Positions 8,992 to 17,306 of a DNA stretch of 64,000 bases are shown piece after piece; within the stretch, counting starts at the first letter, position 1; each line of letters begins with the position of its first letter. A program made the translations under genes and the position numbers. The notes beneath the pieces were generated by a model, which had not been told where the DNA came from, made no database searches, and worked only from the letters and a program-made list of their open reading frames with translations. The DNA is from Oligoflexia bacterium (lineage in GTDB: Bacteria; Bdellovibrionota_G; JANQFH01). The DNA lies in contig JANQFH010000013.1 in NCBI GenBank assembly GCA_028277945.1, positions 50,761 to 114,760 on the forward strand, read 5' to 3'.

Positions 8992-10235
8992 TGGATACCT
9001 TTTTCAAATTCATGCCGAAATTTGCTGACAAAACTGCGCACGGGCAACGCTGCGGCATCACCAAGAGCACAGATGGTACGACGCTCGATCTGATCACACA
9101 TGGTAATGAGCAAATCGATATCTTCACGACGACCACGACCCTTGAGCAGTCGTCGTAAAATGTCTTGCATCCACTTTACGCCTTCACGACAAGGAGTGCA
9201 CTGGCCACACGATTCATGCGCATAGAAACGGGTGATGACATAAAGCGCTTCTACCATCGACACGGTTTCGTCCATAATAATGACTGCCGCCGTACCAAAC
9301 ATCGAACCTGCTGCAGCAAGGCTATCGAAATCCATGGAAATATCACACTCAGCAGCCGTTAACACAGGACAGGAGGAGCCACCGGGAATCACCGCTTTCA
9401 ACGCTTTATCATTGGGAATGCCGCCACCATGTTCGAAGATGAGTTCCTTGAGATTGATACCCATGGGCAATTCATAGACACCAGGACGTTTGACTCTGCC
9501 GCTCAGGCAGTAGAGTTTTGGGCCTTTGGCCTTATCGTTGCCAATAGAACGAAACCACTTGACTCCACGGTCCAAAATAAACGGTACCAAACAGAGGGTC
9601 TCAACGTTATTGACGTTTGTTGGCGAGCGCCACAGGCCGTGGGTGGCAGGGAAGGGTGGTTTTAGTCGCGGGTAACCACGCTTACCCTCTAACGACTCCA
9701 ACAGCGCGGTTTCTTCGCCACAGATATAGGCACCTGCACCGCGATGTAAGTAGAGCTCAAAACTAAACTTCGATCCAAGAATATTATTGCCAAGAAAACC
9801 CTTTTCATAGGCTTGGGCTATGGCCTTTTCTATAATTGGTGTGATCTCAGTAAACTCGCCACGTAAGTAGATGAAACCAATGTTCATCGACATGGCAAAG
9901 CCGCTAATAACCATAGACTCAATAATCAGATGGGGATCCCAAGTCAAAAGAGCTCGATCTTTGAAGGTTCCAGGTTCTGACTCATCCGCATTACAGACAA
10001 GATAACGATTACCAGGGCGTTCTTCCACCGAGGGCACAAAGCTCCATTTCATGCCGGTTGGAAAACCAGCGCCACCAAGGCCTCTTAGACCGGCATCTTT
10101 TACTGTCTGGATAATTTCCTCAGGTGCGCGCTGCTTGAGTGTGCTTTTCAACACACGGTAACCGCCATCGGCCATGTAGGTATCTACATCGCGGTACTGA
10201 GAATCATTGAAGTGGCGGCTAAGAACAGGCTCCAT
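8988..10235 (-). CDS. nuoF: NADH-quinone oxidoreductase subunit F
   Basis: This is the NADH-oxidising flavoprotein of complex I. The FMN/NADH glycine loop reads GLRGLGGAGFPTGMKW (residues 50-65), followed by NADESEPGTFKDR and RGAGAYICGEETAL. The 4Fe-4S cluster N3 ligands are Cys344, Cys347 and Cys350 (ESCGQCTPCREG) and Cys390 (numbered from the TTG at 10238). I chose the ATG at 10235, which touches the nuoE stop (TGATG); the TTG just before it is possible. The presence of NuoE, NuoF and NuoG means the electron-input module is complete. Confidence 0.96.
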   Translation of the reverse strand: MEPVLSRHFNDSQYRDVDTYMADGGYRVLKSTLKQRAPEEIIQTVKDAGLRGLGGAGFPTGMKWSFVPSVEERPGNRYLVCNADESEPGTFKDRALLTWDPHLIIESMVISGFAMSMNIGFIYLRGEFTEITPIIEKAIAQAYEKGFLGNNILGSKFSFELYLHRGAGAYICGEETALLESLEGKRGYPRLKPPFPATHGLWRSPTNVNNVETLCLVPFILDRGVKWFRSIGNDKAKGPKLYCLSGRVKRPGVYELPMGINLKELIFEHGGGIPNDKALKAVIPGGSSCPVLTAAECDISMDFDSLAAAGSMFGTAAVIIMDETVSMVEALYVITRFYAHESCGQCTPCREGVKWMQDILRRLLKGRGRREDIDLLITMCDQIERRTICALGDAAALPVRSFVSKFRHEFEKGIQ

Positions 10236-10732
10236 CAAGACTTCTCCAACAGTCGGGTTAGATCCTCTGGAAGGTTGTCAGCATCAACCTTCTCAAACAG
10301 CTTCTCGTCGACCATCATCACTGGGGCTTTATCACACGCGGCTAGACACTCGGCCTCAAGCAGCAAGAAACGGCCATCTGTAGAACTCTGCCCTGGCTCA
10401 GTCTGCAACCGTTCTATAAGATTTTTCTTCAGACGCTCACTACCACAGAGGTAGCAGGAAAGGTTCCTGCAGATGATCACTTCATGCTTAGCCCTCTTTT
10501 TAAAGCGAAACATGTCATAGAAGTTAGCTGTGCCATAGACATGGCTAGGTGTGGTATCAAGAAGTTCGGCCACGAGGTCCACGACTTCCGGGCTGATATG
10601 GTCAAACTCTTCTTGAGCAATATGCAGCACAGGAATCAGCGCTGCAACCTTTTCAGGATAGTGCGAAATGAGCTCCTCTACCTGCTGCATAGCTTTGCGG
10701 CTGAACCGTAGTTTATTCTTCTGCGTTCCCAT
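10235..10732 (-). CDS. nuoE: NADH-quinone oxidoreductase subunit E
   Basis: This is a thioredoxin-fold 2Fe-2S subunit (cluster N1a) that pairs with NuoF. The ligands are visible as Cys88 and Cys93 (ICRNLSC) and Cys129 and Cys133 (EAECLAACDKAP). The length of 165 residues is typical. Its start lies within the last codons of nuoC, so there is no room for nuoD, which normally separates nuoC from nuoE. Confidence 0.95.
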   Translation of the reverse strand: MGTQKNKLRFSRKAMQQVEELISHYPEKVAALIPVLHIAQEEFDHISPEVVDLVAELLDTTPSHVYGTANFYDMFRFKKRAKHEVIICRNLSCYLCGSERLKKNLIERLQTEPGQSSTDGRFLLLEAECLAACDKAPVMMVDEKLFEKVDADNLPEDLTRLLEKS

Positions 10733-11261
10733 CTCGACTCTGTTGCTTTCTCATTTTCTTGAGTGAAGATTTGCGTGGCCACTCAGGTGGGCCGTGCAAC
10801 GGAAAGTCTTTGCGCAGTGGATAGCCTTCCATCGTTTCTGTCATCAGAATACGTTGCAGCGAAGGATGGCCGCGAAACTGGATACCAAACATGTCATAGG
10901 TCTCACGCTCTAACCACAACGCCCCTTGCCATATCGATGAGATACTGGGTAATTCTGGCAGGTTACCTGAGGTGTCCTCTCCTGGTAGCGGCACCTTGAT
11001 ACGAAGTTTGCTACCATGTCTATCAGAGCCTAGGTGGTATACGACCTCGAAACGGTGTGGTTGCGACCGATCATGGTCGACCGCAGTAATGTCAATAAGA
11101 TGCTGAAAGGCTAGCTCCTCATCATCGCGCACGCAGTGAATCACGTCCATCAACGCATCAGGGGGTGTGGTAACACTAACCTCGTCACGAAAAAGATCCG
11201 TAGCAACCAACTGATTCCCACATAGCTGCGTAATCTTATTAAGCAATGCCTTTGCCAACAT
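10713..11261 (-). CDS. nuoC: NADH-quinone oxidoreductase subunit C
   Basis: This is the 30-kDa-type subunit of the complex I peripheral arm. The hallmark WLERETYDMFGIQFRGHPSLQRILM followed by GYPLRKDFPL is complete, so the gene is real and intact. I chose the ATG at 11261 because the protein then begins in the usual place; the frame is open upstream to a TTG at 11324 that would overlap nuoA. Neither alternative leaves space for nuoB between nuoA and nuoC. NuoC normally sits on NuoB and NuoD, both missing here. It is not a NuoCD fusion, since the ORF ends right after the KDFPL region. Confidence 0.93.
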   Translation of the reverse strand: MLAKALLNKITQLCGNQLVATDLFRDEVSVTTPPDALMDVIHCVRDDEELAFQHLIDITAVDHDRSQPHRFEVVYHLGSDRHGSKLRIKVPLPGEDTSGNLPELPSISSIWQGALWLERETYDMFGIQFRGHPSLQRILMTETMEGYPLRKDFPLHGPPEWPRKSSLKKMRKQQSRDGNAEE

Positions 11262-11314
11262 GCTAGTGTAGTGCCCTACAAATGTTTTGTAAATTCGTTC
11301 TGTGGAGCAACGTA

Positions 11315-11689
11315 CTAGTCCCAATCAAAGGCTTGACGCCGATAACAGTAGACCAGGCCAAAAAGAAGAACCAAGAGGAAGATACCAATGAAGACAATCG
11401 CTGAAGCGCTGTTTCCTGAGGCTATTTCATGGCGAAAACGTACAGCCCAAGGAATAAAAAAAGCGGCTTCAACGTCAAAGATGATGAAGATGAGTGCCAC
11501 CGTAGCGTATTTGATTGGCACTTGCTCGCCTTGACCTGTTGGTGCTATCACCGTGTCGACACCACACTCATAGGTGGTTGCCTTTTCTGCGAGTGGCCGC
11601 TGCGGGCCAAAAAAACGCGATAACAACAGAAGCGTTGCCGCCACCCCGACCAACACCAGAAACAGTAATAATATCGGGACGTAACTCAT
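11315..11689 (-). CDS. nuoA: NADH-quinone oxidoreductase subunit A
   Basis: This is a small three-helix subunit of the membrane arm (124 residues) and the first gene of the operon. The conserved YECGVD motif (residues 40-45) lies in the loop after helix 1, and KYATVALIFIIFDVEAAFFIPWAV is the diagnostic helix 2. A GGGGA ribosome-binding sequence lies about nine bases before the ATG. The 140-base gap to the divergent kinase gene holds the probable promoters of both. Confidence 0.95.
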   Translation of the reverse strand: MSYVPILLLFLVLVGVAATLLLLSRFFGPQRPLAEKATTYECGVDTVIAPTGQGEQVPIKYATVALIFIIFDVEAAFFIPWAVRFRHEIASGNSASAIVFIGIFLLVLLFGLVYCYRRQAFDWD

Positions 11690-11721
11690 CTGACGGTATT
11701 CCCCAAGAAAAGTCAGACCAA

Positions 11722-11749
11722 GTTATAAGGGTTTGCCGCGCAAGCGCAA
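11722..11749 (-). promoter_or_regulatory. Possible nuo operon promoter
   Basis: On the minus strand there is TTGCGC (11749-11744), a 16-base spacer, and TATAAC (11727-11722), about 32 bases before the nuoA ATG. The -10 box matches sigma-70 consensus at five of six positions, but the -35 box matches only at three. This is a plausible site only. Confidence 0.3.
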
Positions 11750-11779
11750 GAAAAAACAACCCCTTGCCGCCGTAGGGTT

Positions 11780-11808
11780 TTGCCTCGGCAACACTTGTTT
11801 GTTACAAT
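11780..11808 (+). promoter_or_regulatory. Probable sigma-70 promoter of the kinase gene
   Basis: TTGCCT (11780-11785), a 17-base spacer and TACAAT (11803-11808) precede the kinase ATG at 11830. Transcription would begin near 11815 and leave a leader of only about 15 bases. The spacing is ideal and the two boxes match consensus at four and five of six positions. Confidence 0.45.
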
Positions 11809-11829
11809 TTTTTTAAGCGGTTATCACGC

Positions 11830-14310
11830 ATGCAACAACCCTTTACACCAGAACTCTTTGCAGACACCCATGTGCTACTCGACTGGATTGCCACGGGCGG
11901 GATGGCGGAGATCTACGCTGCCGCTAACAAGAAGGCACTGAGTCAGGATCGCATCTACGCCATCAAGAAGCTTCTACCGCGTTATAGCTCCAACCAACAG
12001 CTGGTAACGATGCTAATTGCGGAAGCAAAGATCTGCACCTTGCTCAAACACCCCAATATAGTGCATGTCTTTGACCTGGGTGTTGCTGGTAGCGACTTCT
12101 ACATAGCCATGGAGTTTGTCCATGGCAAGAGCCTGGCACAACTGCTGTTGCATTTAAAACAGAAGAGGGAACGTATCCCTATGGCAATTGCCCTGGATAT
12201 TCTTGAGCAGTTTGGGCGTGGCCTTGACTATGCCCATAAGGCAAGCGACGCAAGCAATCGTCCCCTCAACTTGGTCCACCGTGATGTAACTCCCGGTAAC
12301 GTACTGTTAAGCTATTCAGGCACCGTCTACCTCACAGACTTTGGCATTGCCACGGTCGCGCAACACAAGATGCAGGACCAAACCCCGCCTCTAGGCAAAC
12401 TCGCCTATATGGCGCCCGAACAGCTGCGTAACCAATCGATTGACTACCGTGCTGATATCTACGCAGCGGCACTGCTCTTCTATGAAATGATCACCGGCAC
12501 GACACCCTATACTGCTGAAAACGCTGTCGAGCTGCAACAGAAGATTCTCACAGAAGAACCCCGACCCGTTCGTCAGCACCTAAGAGATTTCAGCAAGCAG
12601 GCTGACGCACTCATTATGGCTGCTCTCGCCAAAGAAATTGGCCATCGTCCAGTAAATATTAAAGCGTTTATTACAAATCTAAAAGCAACGATATCTACAA
12701 CATCTTCAGAGAATTGCCATAATTTTCTAATGTCTTTATTTAAAAAAGAAAAGGAAGAGGAGGAGCAGCGTTTGCAAAAAGCACTAACGCTAGCGCCAAA
12801 ACTGGTACAGGCTGCAGAACAATCACCATCGGCTGTGCTCGCTTCAACCCAGGATGCTACCAACATCGAAAGCACGGTCCTTATTCCTCAGGACAACGAA
12901 GAGATGGCAACCGCCTTTATGCCGCAACCCATAGCGGATTCCACAACAGCAGCCCATGACGATGAGGTTACAGACGTCAAACAAAAGGCGGCCACCGTAC
13001 CCACAGCCAGCCAGGCAGCTACAGCCAATGAGTTGGTTGATGAGCTTATGCAGCTATCACAGCCAGAGTTTGGACTTGACCCCAACTCGGGCGAAACAGA
13101 GGTTGGGCACGTTGAAGAAGACGATACCCTGTATGGTGGAAAAACACCGCCTCCGATCAAACATGATCGTCTTAAAGGAAAGGTTATTGGTAAAGTCAAT
13201 TTGGCAAGCCAGGAGGCAGCAAGAGAGCAGTTTCTTGAAGGCCTGAAAGAGGAATCAGCAGATCAAGAGATTGACAAAGAGACGGTTAAAAAACCAAAGC
13301 AACCGGTTGAGGAAGACTCGGTCAGCAGTGTAAAAAATGAACCCGTACAGCCGCTAACACCACCTCCGGCAACCTCGGTCTCCAGTGAAGGAGTGCCAAT
13401 CACTGAGATTAGTAGCGCGACACGGACCATCAAAAAACACTATGGGGTTGCTGCTGCGCTGTTGTTGTTGGTTGTTGCTGCGGCCTATTTCGTGAGCCAA
13501 CGACCAACGCCCATGGGTTCTTCGGGTGCTAGTTCACTTAAGAGCCTTACAAAACCTAAAGTGAAACTACAGCTTTTTGCGGAAAAACCTAGCACACCCA
13601 GAGAGGAGAAGATCCTAGGTCGTTTTCTCGCACCAAGCAACCTCGGAGAGGCACCGTCGATCCACTCCATACCGCGGTTCTTTCATCGCGAGTTTGCCCG
13701 CATTACCGGTCGAAAAGACTACAACATGCAATTGCTGCTAGAAGGGCCGCTGTTTGTAAGTCGAGCGGCCCCAATCCAACCGCGACTACTGCAGCCAAGC
13801 CAGACTTACAAGTACTTTGAACAACAGTTGAACGAAAACGGTGCCAAGCCATACCACCCCGTAGACGCCGCACATTCCATCGAGGGAGAAGATGTGCGGG
13901 TTCATATCTACTTTTACCAAAAAGAGTTAGGTAAAAAATCCAATTACCCATTGGAATATTTCGGCTACCGCCGAGATAGGGAAGGCATCCTCTTCATACC
14001 CTTGGTAAAAGATAATTTTGAATTTTCGCTAGTTAATCTTGTCCACGAAATCATTCATCTCATGGGGGGTAAGGACAAATTCAACGACTACGGTAAAGCC
14101 CTTTATCCCTATGGTTTTTTTGACCCAACAAAAACACCCATCTTTCCCCAGAGTCATGCCGAGGTAATGGCACGCACCATTCCTATAGATGCTGAGAAAA
14201 CCAAACCCGTGACACGACTTTCACAGATTCGCATCGGTATACAAACTGCCTTTGAACTAGGTTGGCTCGATGCCGATCAAAGAGATAGCTATTACGCCCA
14301 AGTCGAGTAG
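11830..14310 (+). CDS. Transmembrane Ser/Thr protein kinase with C-terminal metzincin-like HExxH domain
   Basis: Residues 15-290 form a cytosolic Hanks-type kinase. It has glycine loop IATGGMAEIYA, Lys46, Glu65, HRD 150-152 with Asn157, DFG 170-172 and APE 195-197. Residues 290-535 are a low-complexity acidic linker with several Thr-rich motifs (ESTVLI, SGETEVG). A single membrane helix lies at about 538-556 and is followed by roughly 270 periplasmic residues. That domain contains HEIIHLMGGKD: His739, Glu740, His743, Gly746 and Asp749. This is the HExxHxxGxxD zinc pattern of snapalysin-like metzincins, with a later AEVMA that could be the Met-turn. The catalytic kinase residues are all present, so it should be active. 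Whether the outer domain is a peptidase or only a sensor is inference. Three FHA genes follow on the same strand. Confidence 0.9.
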   Translation: MQQPFTPELFADTHVLLDWIATGGMAEIYAAANKKALSQDRIYAIKKLLPRYSSNQQLVTMLIAEAKICTLLKHPNIVHVFDLGVAGSDFYIAMEFVHGKSLAQLLLHLKQKRERIPMAIALDILEQFGRGLDYAHKASDASNRPLNLVHRDVTPGNVLLSYSGTVYLTDFGIATVAQHKMQDQTPPLGKLAYMAPEQLRNQSIDYRADIYAAALLFYEMITGTTPYTAENAVELQQKILTEEPRPVRQHLRDFSKQADALIMAALAKEIGHRPVNIKAFITNLKATISTTSSENCHNFLMSLFKKEKEEEEQRLQKALTLAPKLVQAAEQSPSAVLASTQDATNIESTVLIPQDNEEMATAFMPQPIADSTTAAHDDEVTDVKQKAATVPTASQAATANELVDELMQLSQPEFGLDPNSGETEVGHVEEDDTLYGGKTPPPIKHDRLKGKVIGKVNLASQEAAREQFLEGLKEESADQEIDKETVKKPKQPVEEDSVSSVKNEPVQPLTPPPATSVSSEGVPITEISSATRTIKKHYGVAAALLLLVVAAAYFVSQRPTPMGSSGASSLKSLTKPKVKLQLFAEKPSTPREEKILGRFLAPSNLGEAPSIHSIPRFFHREFARITGRKDYNMQLLLEGPLFVSRAAPIQPRLLQPSQTYKYFEQQLNENGAKPYHPVDAAHSIEGEDVRVHIYFYQKELGKKSNYPLEYFGYRRDREGILFIPLVKDNFEFSLVNLVHEIIHLMGGKDKFNDYGKALYPYGFFDPTKTPIFPQSHAEVMARTIPIDAEKTKPVTRLSQIRIGIQTAFELGWLDADQRDSYYAQVE

Positions 14311-14340
14311 CGGAAAAACCCCCGACAGGCCAAGCGCTTT

Positions 14341-14372
14341 TTGACATCCTTCCCTGTATTTGTTAATTTAAT
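14341..14372 (+). promoter_or_regulatory. Possible internal promoter before the FHA genes
   Basis: A perfect TTGACA (14341-14346) lies just after the kinase gene, with a TTTAAT (14367-14372) 20 bases further on. The spacer is longer than normal, so this is weak evidence for a separate start of the FHA genes. The TTG of the -35 box is also an in-frame but unlikely start codon for the next gene. Confidence 0.22.
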
Positions 14373-14388
14373 CGGATGGTTACATCAT

Positions 14389-15159
14389 ATGAACAATAAG
14401 CGCGGTAGTGTCATTCCCGCGGGGGTACTGGCACAGGTGACCGTGGTTGATGGACCGGATCGTGGCCGACGTAAGACCATGCGTTCCCGTCGTATGGTCA
14501 TCGGTAGAAAGAGTGGTGACCTTGTCCTCCGTGATAGCAAGGTCTCTTCAACACATGCAGCACTCGAGTATGTGCGTGGCGATTTCATGCTTTATGATTT
14601 GAGCAGTACCAATGGCACTTTCGTCAATGACGACCGTGTCGCCGAAAAAAAGCTGGTCAATCTCGATGAAGTCCGGCTCGGTTTTACCACGTTACTATTC
14701 CAGGTTAACTATAAAAAGAAGCCACAACATCCCAAAGACAAAGTGGTCCCAGCAAAAGAGGATATCATTGATTCCGGTGAAACAGAAATTGATTCCGAAG
14801 AATACGTTTCCTCGATTGACCAAAACCCTGTTGCAATACCAGAAGCAAAACAGATTTATCTGACGGTATTTATCACTGCGGGACCCCATCGCAAACAGAC
14901 ACTCAAGAGTAATAAGGAGAGCATCGTTGTCGGTAGGGTCAATTCTGATATTCTTCTTAAAGAAGATAAAGATGTTTCGCGAAAACATGCTCTTATCGAG
15001 GTGGTCTCTGGTGACCAGGTTTTTATCCGCGACTTAGCAAGTACAAACGGCACTTTTGTAAATAAGAAGCGCATTGCAAACTGTCGTTTGAATAAGGGTG
15101 ATGTCATCCGGGTCGGTCAGTCTGAATTTAGTGTACGCGTGGAGGTTCTTCCAAGGTAG
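14389..15159 (+). CDS. Double FHA-domain protein
   Basis: The protein has two forkhead-associated domains, which bind phosphothreonine peptides. The first (about residues 15-95 from the ATG at 14389) shows GRKSGD, SSTHA and LSSTNGTFVN. The second (about 165-250) shows GRVNSD, VSRKHA and LASTNGTFVN. These are the complete phospho-recognition loops (GR, SxxH, NG). The linker contains SGETEID, a TxxD motif of the kind FHA domains read. The frame is open from TTG 14341, but that TTG is poorly placed; the ATG at 14389 is used. There is no signal peptide, so it is cytosolic. It lies 78 bases behind the kinase and 6 bases before the next FHA gene, which suggests an adaptor of that kinase. Confidence 0.88.
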   Translation: MNNKRGSVIPAGVLAQVTVVDGPDRGRRKTMRSRRMVIGRKSGDLVLRDSKVSSTHAALEYVRGDFMLYDLSSTNGTFVNDDRVAEKKLVNLDEVRLGFTTLLFQVNYKKKPQHPKDKVVPAKEDIIDSGETEIDSEEYVSSIDQNPVAIPEAKQIYLTVFITAGPHRKQTLKSNKESIVVGRVNSDILLKEDKDVSRKHALIEVVSGDQVFIRDLASTNGTFVNKKRIANCRLNKGDVIRVGQSEFSVRVEVLPR

Positions 15160-15165
15160 TAGTGT

Positions 15166-15945
15166 ATGGACATTAAAGCGTCGCTGACAATCATAGAAGG
15201 CGAAGATCGGGGCAAAACTATCACCATCACCAAACCACGAACCGTAGTTGGGCGTTCTCGAGGTGATCTGCTGTTGAACGATAAAAAGGTTTCAAGTGAA
15301 CATCTCTGCCTTATCGTTGAAGGCGGAAAACTCTACGTTGAAGACCTTGCCAGTACAAATGGTACGCATGTCAATGATGAGCTCGTTGAGGAGAAAGTTG
15401 AGCTAAAAAATCTGGACGAGATCACAATAGGCTTTAGTCGTTGTCGCATCTCTATTGTTGATAATCTAGAAAAGTTTCGTGAAAAAAACAAACCAAAGAA
15501 AAAACAATCTAAGAAAAAAAGCCAAGAGTCAGACAAACCTGATCTCGCAAACCTCATTGATGATGAACTCAAAGGATTTTCCAGGTGGGACATCGCTGAG
15601 CCAGAAAGCATGCCAAGCTTCAGCAAGAAGCTACAGCTGCCAAAGGCAGCCATTAGCCTTGAGGTCATCGATGGTCCAGAAAAGGGCAGGGTGATTCAGC
15701 TGACTAAAGGCAACGTCACCCTAGGTCGGGGTAAGGCGGACATCAAACTCCGTGATATCGATGTGTCACGTCGCCATGCGAGCATCGAGACCTTTAGCGA
15801 AAAGCAGATCATTCTAAGGGACCTTGCTAGTACTAACGGCACTTTTGTAAATAAGAAAAGAGTTTCATATTCAAAGCTTAGCTCTGGAGATGAGATCCAG
15901 CTGGGCTCCACGTTGCTGCGTTTTGTTATAGGGGAAGAAGAGTAG
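15166..15945 (+). CDS. Double FHA-domain protein
   Basis: This is a second protein with two FHA domains separated by a lysine-rich linker. The N-terminal domain (about 1-90) has GRSRGD, VSSEH and LASTNGTHVN. The C-terminal domain (about 165-250) has GRGKAD, VSRRHA and LASTNGTFVN. Residues 105-130 are strongly basic (KKKQSKKKS). It is cytosolic by composition. It begins 6 bases after the stop of the previous double-FHA gene, so the two are almost certainly co-transcribed, and their similar architecture suggests an old tandem duplication. The ligand is unknown; the neighbouring kinase is the obvious candidate. Confidence 0.88.
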   Translation: MDIKASLTIIEGEDRGKTITITKPRTVVGRSRGDLLLNDKKVSSEHLCLIVEGGKLYVEDLASTNGTHVNDELVEEKVELKNLDEITIGFSRCRISIVDNLEKFREKNKPKKKQSKKKSQESDKPDLANLIDDELKGFSRWDIAEPESMPSFSKKLQLPKAAISLEVIDGPEKGRVIQLTKGNVTLGRGKADIKLRDIDVSRRHASIETFSEKQIILRDLASTNGTFVNKKRVSYSKLSSGDEIQLGSTLLRFVIGEEE

Positions 15946-16008
15946 AATAACACCAAAAATTTTACTATACTAGATGTAACCTGTCGGTAACTTTAAGAAA
16001 AAAGAACT

Positions 16009-17301
16009 ATGGGAACTATGGACACACCTCTTAAGGAGGTAAAACTTCGCTTTATTGAAGGGGAAAACGAGGGCATAGAGATTCGCCTCGAGGTACCGCG
16101 CGAAATTATTGTTGGTCGCGGTGAAGACTGTGACATTTACCTTGGCGAAAAAAAGATCTCACGTCGCCACTGCCGTATGGTCACCTCGCCAGACTCTCTT
16201 GTGCTCGAGGACCTCAAGAGTACCAATGGTACCTTTGTCAACGGCAAGCGGGTAAAACGGGAAGAGTTAGCTGATGACGACACCGTACGCATTGGCACCA
16301 GTGTCTTTAAAATTGATTTTATTCATACTGAAGACCAAGTTTCTGAATCTGACAGTGAGAGCATTCCTTCACTGGTGAGCGGCCCACCACAACACCGCCA
16401 AGGAGACTTCAACAGCGCCGATCCTGAGTCTTTTGGTAACATTGACATCGAAGAAAAGATGCGCCAGGCCGAAGAGGTCTCCATATCCCAAGAAGAGCCT
16501 GAACAAGATTCCCAGGAAGAGGAGGTTGTCGCAGAGCCTAGTGTAGAGTCTAGTATCGGTGAATCACAACCAACTGGAAAGAGAGTGGAGGAGGTAGAAG
16601 AGGTAGATGAAGCAGACTCGGTTGAACTCGACATTGACTTCTCATCAGATGCTGAAGCAGCAGAGAGTGATGCGGAGGGTGCTATCGATGAACTTGAAAT
16701 CGACCTCGAAGAAGCCGAACCCAGTCATGAGAGTAGCAGTGCAAGAAAGAAAGGCCTCTCTGGAACCCTGACGGAAATCGCCCTGGCGGATCTGCTGCAA
16801 ACCTTTCACAATTCGCGCAAGACCGGCATTCTCAAACTCACGGCGGATACCAAGGGACAGGTGTATCTGCAAAATGGCTCGATTCACTATGCCTGTTTTG
16901 ACAACGGTGTGAATGGCAGCAAGGCACTCTTCCGAATGTTGGCCTGGAAAAATGGCGATTTTGAATTGGTCACTTTACCCGATGATTTTCAGCCATCTCC
17001 CGCGCTTGGTGAAAAGATAGACATCTCAGTAGAAAATCTTCTCATTGAAGGGTTTCGCCAGCTCGATGAGTTAGACAATTTGAAGAAAGGTCTCCCACCC
17101 AAAGATGCCAAACTTGTTCTCAATCCAGCTATGGAAAGTCCCTTAAGTCGTTTACATCCACGCGTGCTAGACATACTGCAACTGATTATCAAGCATGGAA
17201 GCTTTGGACAAGTTCTCGACGTAAGCGGCAGCAGTGATCTTGATACCGCCAAAATGGTTTTCTATCTCATTAAGAAATCTTATATCCTTGTGGAAGCATA
17301 A
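16009..17301 (+). CDS. FHA and DUF4388 (PatA N-terminal-like) protein
   Basis: An N-terminal FHA domain (about residues 10-105) carries GRGEDCD, ISRRHC and LKSTNGTFVNG. It is followed by a very acidic linker (about 105-245, many Glu/Asp/Ser). A DUF4388-type domain (about 248-360) begins with GLSGTLTEIALADLLQTF and contains KTGILKL and GSIHYACF. DUF4388 domains occur in deltaproteobacterial and cyanobacterial signalling proteins, often joined to receiver or FHA domains; their biochemistry is not settled. There are two in-frame ATGs (16009 and 16018) and the first is kept. The 63-base gap before it ends the tight FHA pair, so it may have its own promoter. Confidence 0.85.
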   Translation: MGTMDTPLKEVKLRFIEGENEGIEIRLEVPREIIVGRGEDCDIYLGEKKISRRHCRMVTSPDSLVLEDLKSTNGTFVNGKRVKREELADDDTVRIGTSVFKIDFIHTEDQVSESDSESIPSLVSGPPQHRQGDFNSADPESFGNIDIEEKMRQAEEVSISQEEPEQDSQEEEVVAEPSVESSIGESQPTGKRVEEVEEVDEADSVELDIDFSSDAEAAESDAEGAIDELEIDLEEAEPSHESSSARKKGLSGTLTEIALADLLQTFHNSRKTGILKLTADTKGQVYLQNGSIHYACFDNGVNGSKALFRMLAWKNGDFELVTLPDDFQPSPALGEKIDISVENLLIEGFRQLDELDNLKKGLPPKDAKLVLNPAMESPLSRLHPRVLDILQLIIKHGSFGQVLDVSGSSDLDTAKMVFYLIKKSYILVEA

Positions 17302-17306
17302 CAGGC

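Noticed and set aside
11752..11780. Terminator in the nuoA/kinase gap
   Set aside because: AACCC...GGGTT with a T-run on the minus strand lies upstream of the nuo promoter and no gene ends there. The stem is only five pairs.
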